This document shows positions 7,443 to 10,240 of a DNA stretch of 10,240 nucleotides, in pieces. The translations under genes were made by a program, and so were the position numbers. The notes beneath the pieces were generated by a model. It saw only the letters and a program-made list of their open reading frames with translations, ran no database searches and was not told where the DNA came from. Origin of the DNA: an uncultured Clostridiaceae bacterium (lineage in GTDB: Bacteria; Bacillota; Clostridia; TANB77; CAG-508); NCBI GenBank assembly GCA_958417695.1, contig CATZDQ010000048.1, positions 1-10,240 of the forward strand, given 5' to 3'. Within the stretch, counting starts at the first letter, position 1, and each line of letters starts with the position of its first letter.

Positions 7443-7944
7443 TTATTTTATTCTTTTGATAAGCATTATACTAACATAGATTAGATAGAAAAGCAAGAAA
7501 ATGCTTATACAAAATAGAAAAAGCCATACGCCATATGCAGAAGGCAAATGACGTATAGCAAATGGATTTTTAGCAAGATGAAGCTGTCCGAGATACATGA
7601 AGAATTCTGCGCTTACGGCGACGGCCGATTTCTCTGGAAAAAGAACAAATTCCATAAGAAGTATCTGTGTATATTTTCACTACCTGAAGCAAAAGATGAT
7701 TTCTATGCTTCTTTGCGCGAATAATATAGCCGGATACCAGGCCTTCAAGCAACAAGAAATCCTGCGGTATGTATGGAATATCTATAACATAACCGTAAGG
7801 CGCTCTTGGGTCAAAATCAGATGGTAAGACCTCCGGAAAATAACACCAAGAATCTACCTCCTTGCAAGTGACAGGTCTCATCTCAAAATCCCGATTAGGA
7901 TTTGAAATGGGAGTTTGTTTTTGTTTTTTACATTTTTTTTCCAT
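7443..7944 (-). CDS. Unknown protein with C-terminal membrane anchor, read through one +1 frameshift
   Basis: I do not recognise this protein. It starts at the ATG at 7944 behind AGAAAGGAAC and a near-consensus promoter. In the opening frame it has 124 residues and stops at 7570: a lysine-rich N-terminus, a middle with VDSWCYFPEVLP and YGYVIDIPYIP, and a basic GRRRKRR stretch. Skipping the C opposite 7590 extends it to 166 residues. The added part includes a hydrophobic segment of about 24 residues (from VWLFLFCISIFLL) and a basic end KRIK, stopping 20 bases before the GtrA gene. The first two thirds has visibly higher GC and uses CGC, CGT and one CGG (Arg18), unlike its neighbours, so it may be acquired. 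T-rich DNA makes hydrophobic segments likely in any frame, so the extension is less certain than in the M23 gene. Confidence 0.55.
7588..7593 (-). other. Putative +1 frameshift site 3 (TCT CGG) in the unknown gene
   Basis: The minus strand reads CAT GTA TCT CGG ACA and then stops seven codons after the CGG. Leaving out the C opposite 7590 gives CAT GTA TCT GGA CAG CTT, which stays open through a membrane segment to 7443. The hexamer form NCTCGG is the same as at the two M23 sites. Confidence 0.55.
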
Positions 7945-7983
7945 AACAGTTCCTTTCTACAAATATTTTTATGTTACCAATAT

Positions 7984-8012
7984 ATTATAATCTATATTCT
8001 CTTGCTTTTCAA
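7984..8012 (-). promoter_or_regulatory. Promoter of the unknown-GtrA-M23 operon
   Basis: On the minus strand TTGAAA (8007-8012) and TATAAT (7984-7989) are separated by exactly 17 bases. The first start codon of the operon is 40 bases from the -10 box. No other promoter is evident between the three genes. Confidence 0.8.
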
Positions 8013-8211
8013 TGGTTTTATGGAATAAAATGCTTAAGTTTATTTTTAGTTTGTATAATTAGTTTTCTTGTTTGCTTTAAAGAATTTGTACGATTATTTT
8101 TTGTATTATAGCAAAAAGGTAAAGTGAACTTTTTAATTCTTAAATAATATAATAGAGTGCATATGTTCAAAATAACTTTTTGTTTTTATACTATATGGAT
8201 ATAAATTCCTA
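8013..8211. other. AT-rich intergenic stretch with no gene seen
   Basis: About 200 bases between the operon promoter and the tRNA-Trp terminator. No open frame with a ribosome site, no hairpin and no repeat was found. With the flanking signals, the whole gene-free gap is 7945-8249. Confidence 0.5.
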
Positions 8212-8250
8212 TAATAAAAAAAACTTGGATACAATCATGTACCAAGTTTT
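8212..8250 (-). terminator. Terminator after tRNA-Trp
   Basis: On the minus strand AAAACTTGG (8242-8250) pairs with CCAAGTTTT (8220-8228) over a 13-base loop, followed by a run of T. It begins at the encoded CCA end of the tRNA. Confidence 0.85.
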
Positions 8251-8324
8251 GGCAGGGGTAGAAGGATTTGAACCCTCACAGGCAGTTTTGGAGACTGATG
8301 TGCTACCATTAACACTATACCCCT
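8250..8324 (-). tRNA. tRNA-Trp (anticodon CCA)
   Basis: The minus strand gives a complete cloverleaf: acceptor AGGGGTA / TACCCCT, D arm with GGTA, anticodon loop CTCCAAA (anticodon CCA), T loop TTCAAAT on a GAGGG/CCTTC stem, discriminator G and an encoded CCA. The outermost pair of the anticodon stem (27-43) appears to be a T-C mismatch. It decodes UGG. It is the only tRNA in the window and stands alone as a unit. Confidence 0.93.
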
Positions 8325-8340
8325 ATATAGAACAGTTATT

Positions 8341-8369
8341 ATCTTAGCATAAAAAAAAAGAATATGCAA
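8341..8369 (-). promoter_or_regulatory. Promoter of tRNA-Trp
   Basis: On the minus strand TTGCAT (8364-8369), a 17-base spacer with a run of nine T, and TAAGAT (8341-8346) lie 17 bases before the tRNA 5' end. Confidence 0.65.
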
Positions 8370-8434
8370 TAGAAAAATAAAATTTTCTTATAAGAAATTA
8401 CCAATATATCCTATAAATTTTATAGATAATAACA

Positions 8435-8463
8435 TTGTAATCAGTCACAAAGTATAGTATAAT
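8435..8463 (+). promoter_or_regulatory. Promoter of ssrA
   Basis: TTGTAA (8435-8440), a 17-base spacer and a perfect TATAAT (8458-8463) place the transcription start near 8470, just before the mature tmRNA end at 8476. Confidence 0.75.
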
Positions 8464-8475
8464 AAAAAGGTACTT

Positions 8476-8832
8476 GGGGGTGTAATTGGTTTCGACAGTA
8501 TCTTAGAAGTACAAACGGCGAGTAGTGGATGGTCGCTTTGGCCACTTAAAAAAAGCGAAAAGTAAATATAAACGCTGATAAACAAGAATTAGCATTAGCT
8601 GCCTAAGCGCAGTTACGTCTTACTAGAAATGCCCACGTTTTTAGATAGGGCGCCGATTAGTGGGAAACGAATCTATTTCTTGCCATAGAAATAGGGGGTA
8701 TAAAAATGGCTACTTTATCATTATGTTTGTTTGTTAATGTAAGGATAGAGGAAATTTAATAACAAACTACACTCGTAGAAGTAGGTATGGAAAAGGTATT
8801 GGACAGGAGTTCGACTCTCCTCACCTCCACCA
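8476..8832 (+). ncRNA. ssrA: tmRNA (SsrA), tag ADKQELALAA
   Basis: Rescues ribosomes stalled on broken messages by acting as tRNA-Ala and then as a short message that adds a degradation tag. The 5' end GGGGGTG pairs with CACCTCC at the 3' end, followed by A and an encoded CCA. The 3' half has the T-arm GGAGTTCGACTCTCC. The 5' half contains the conserved TTGGTTTCGACAG. The message part is best read from the resume codon GCT at 8574 to TAA at 8604-8606, giving ADKQELALAA. I chose GCT because the sequence before it, GTAAATATAAAC, is the usual clostridial context of the first Ala codon. The frame is open a few codons further upstream, so the exact first residue is inference. Length is 357 bases, within the normal range. 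Confidence 0.96.
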
Positions 8833-8839
8833 ACATATA

Positions 8840-8872
8840 AAAATACTGCACAGATTTTGTGCAGTATTTTTT
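8840..8872 (+). terminator. Terminator after ssrA, possibly bidirectional
   Basis: AAAATACTGCAC (8840-8851) pairs perfectly with GTGCAGTATTTT (8859-8870) across a seven-base loop and continues with TT. On the minus strand the T-rich end also fits termination of the surface protein gene whose stop is at 8892. Confidence 0.88.
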
Positions 8873-8891
8873 GGTTACTTATATTTTGCTT

Positions 8892-10240
8892 TTAAATATC
8901 TTTATATTGTTTGATTTTAAATACGATAATTCCTAATGTCATAATTAAACCGAAAATACCAAACATAAGAATAGAAGAAGTACCGGTTTGTGGAAGTGTT
9001 CCAGCAGCAGTAGTGTTATCTTTTGTAATAGAATTCTGATTGGTATGTTCTGTGTTATGATTAGAATTGTTAGAGTTGCAATCTTTACAAGTTCCATCTG
9101 TTGGATGCTTTTGTGTTAGTTGATAGCCACATTCAGAACAGGTTGCAGAGTGAGTACCATTTAGATTATCCGTATAACTTGTAAAAGAATGTACTTCTAA
9201 AGAATTGGGTTTAATGGTTTGACATTTGGAACATTCTTGCCAATGTTGTGTAGCATTATTTTTAGAATTATAAGTATGCTTACAAGGAATGGTAGGTTCT
9301 ATAGCATGACAATTGGTACATTCACCATTTTGATAACTGTGCTCTTGTACTAAAGTATACTGACATTCAGAACAAGTACTAGAGTGGGTACCGTTTAAAT
9401 TATCTATATAGTTTGTGTAAGTATGTGCTTGTAAAGAATTTGGTTTAACTACTTTACATTTAGAACATTCTTGCCAATGTTGTGTAGTATTATTTTTAGA
9501 AATATAAGTATGCTTGCAAGGAATAGCAGGTTCCACAGCTAAGCAATCTATACATTTACCGTTTTGATATACATGTTCTTTGGTTAATGTGTAATTGCAT
9601 TGCGAACAATGACTAGTGTGAGTACCATTTAAATTATCTGTATAGTTCGTATAAGTATGTACTTGTAAAGAATTCGGTTTAACCATTTGACATTTAGAAC
9701 ATTCTTGCCAATGTTGTGTAGTATTGCTTTTTAGAGTATAAGTATGTTCACAAGAAACGGTAGGTTCTATAGCTTGACATTTTGTACATTTACCATTTTG
9801 ATAAGTATGTTCTTCCATAAGCGTATAATGACAAGAGGCACAAGTTGCAGAATGAGTACCATTACTAGTATCTGTCCAACTATTGAATACATGTTGTGTA
9901 GAAGTTCCCATATAAGTATGAGAACAGCCGGCTACAGAACAAGCATAGATAGGTGTGTGGGCGGTTGGTGTTGTGTTATAGTTAGAAATGGTATTAGATT
10001 GATTATGCGTTTGATACTGTAAATTACATACCGTACATTTACCACCATTCTCATGAGTAGCACCAGTATGATTTTGACTAGTTCCTTCATAAGTATGAGA
10101 ACAACCAGCTACAGAACAAGCATAAATAGGAGTATGAGTAGTTGGTGTTGTATTATAGTTAGAAATGGTATTAGATTGGCTATGTGTTTGATACTGTAAA
10201 TTACATACCGTACATTTACCACCATTCTCATGAGTAGCAC
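8892..10240 (-). CDS. LPXTG cell-wall-anchored Cys/His-rich repeat protein (N-terminus outside window)
   Basis: The visible 448 codons are the C-terminal part; the frame stays open to the window edge, and the Met at 9911 lies inside a repeat and is not the start. Sortase signal at the end: LPQTG, a hydrophobic segment (ILMFGIFGLIMTLGIIVF) and a basic tail KIKQYKDI, so the protein should be covalently fixed to the cell wall by a sortase. From the N-terminal side come two copies of a 59-residue repeat (HENGGKCTVC, YACSVAGCSHTY), a partial unit, then three copies of a 78-residue repeat with CxxC pairs and HxY/HW motifs (YQNGKCTKC, QHWQECSKC, NGTHSATCSEC). A short Asn/Thr-rich linker precedes LPQTG. 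CxxC spacing suggests metal-binding zinc-ribbon-like modules. Function is unknown; adhesion or metal binding would be guesses. Confidence 0.9.
   Translation of the reverse strand, partial: ATHENGGKCTVCNLQYQTHSQSNTISNYNTTPTTHTPIYACSVAGCSHTYEGTSQNHTGATHENGGKCTVCNLQYQTHNQSNTISNYNTTPTAHTPIYACSVAGCSHTYMGTSTQHVFNSWTDTSNGTHSATCASCHYTLMEEHTYQNGKCTKCQAIEPTVSCEHTYTLKSNTTQHWQECSKCQMVKPNSLQVHTYTNYTDNLNGTHTSHCSQCNYTLTKEHVYQNGKCIDCLAVEPAIPCKHTYISKNNTTQHWQECSKCKVVKPNSLQAHTYTNYIDNLNGTHSSTCSECQYTLVQEHSYQNGECTNCHAIEPTIPCKHTYNSKNNATQHWQECSKCQTIKPNSLEVHSFTSYTDNLNGTHSATCSECGYQLTQKHPTDGTCKDCNSNNSNHNTEHTNQNSITKDNTTAAGTLPQTGTSSILMFGIFGLIMTLGIIVFKIKQYKDI
9111..9812 (-). repeat. Three tandem 234-base (78-residue) repeats
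   Basis: Units lie at 9579-9812, 9345-9578 and 9111-9344. The block around QHWQECSKC recurs at exactly 234-base spacing. Each unit holds three CxxC pairs plus one further Cys and several His. A partial unit (last third) precedes at 9813-9911, and KHPTDGTCKDC after the array is a degenerate start of a fourth. Confidence 0.92.
9912..10240 (-). repeat. Tandem 177-base (59-residue) repeats, at least two copies
   Basis: One copy is at 9912-10088 and the next begins at 10089 and runs out of the window. Over the 152 shared bases I count 12 differences, only two of which change an amino acid. More copies probably lie beyond the edge. Confidence 0.9.

Noticed and set aside
6409..7593. Context-wide base-calling error at every CTGG/CCAG
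   Set aside because: Many CTGG and CCAG sites in pyrG, the M24 gene, efp and yqeG are read without insertion. An artefact limited to these sites remains possible and is kept as the rival explanation.
7578..7724. Plus-strand frame of 48 codons (starting MKLSEIHEEF) opposite the unknown minus-strand gene
   Set aside because: It looks protein-like, but it has no ribosome site or promoter, and the minus strand has a near-consensus promoter, a good ribosome site and operon spacing. A small antisense gene cannot be fully excluded.
8341..8475. Possible additional small RNA between tRNA-Trp and ssrA
   Set aside because: The stretch is fully explained by two divergent promoters; no stable hairpin with a T-run was seen.
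9744..10022. Plus-strand open frame opposite the LPXTG repeats
   Set aside because: Caused by the repeat codon pattern of the minus-strand gene; no start signals.
9111..10240. Tandem repeats considered as a CRISPR array
   Set aside because: The repeats are 177 and 234 bases, contiguous and in frame within a protein gene, with no spacers.

Overview
The window comes from an AT-rich, Gram-positive, spore-forming anaerobe, most likely a clostridial (Lachnospiraceae-like) gut Firmicute. Four things point there: purine-rich Shine-Dalgarno sites before most genes, a SleB-type cortex hydrolase, the order prepilin peptidase - M24 peptidase - efp - small zinc-ribbon protein, and an LPXTG surface protein. 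The left half is ordinary chromosome.

Positions 29-6305 (plus strand) hold pyrG, a SleB-like spore/cell-wall hydrolase closed by a strong terminator, then yqeG, prepilin peptidase and a Xaa-Pro-type aminopeptidase behind one promoter. efp follows with its own promoter, together with a coiled-coil/zinc-ribbon protein and a terminator.

Positions 6345-7944 (minus strand) look like one operon, read from a near-consensus promoter at 7984-8012: an unknown membrane-anchored protein, a GtrA-family membrane protein and an M23 metallopeptidase. The first and last of these can be read full length only if the ribosome skips one base: once in the unknown protein and twice in the peptidase. All three sites have the same form, NCT followed by an in-frame CGG, with sensible coding resuming at GGN in the +1 frame. 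The second site falls exactly at the invariant Gly-Pro-His-Leu-His motif of M23 peptidases, so coding across it is not in doubt. CCGAG/CTCGG is seen nowhere else in the window. CGG is otherwise almost absent as an in-frame codon, and undisturbed CTGG is common. The candidates are +1 recoding at a CUCGG site, a quadruplet-reading tRNA, or a sequence or assembly artefact. This is the main observation of the window.

Positions 8212-8872 hold tRNA-Trp (minus) and the tmRNA gene ssrA (plus), divergent, each with promoter and terminator; the tmRNA tag reads ADKQELALAA. Positions 8892-10240 (minus) hold the C-terminal 448 residues of a cell-wall-anchored LPXTG protein made of two kinds of Cys/His-rich tandem repeat; its N-terminus lies beyond the window.
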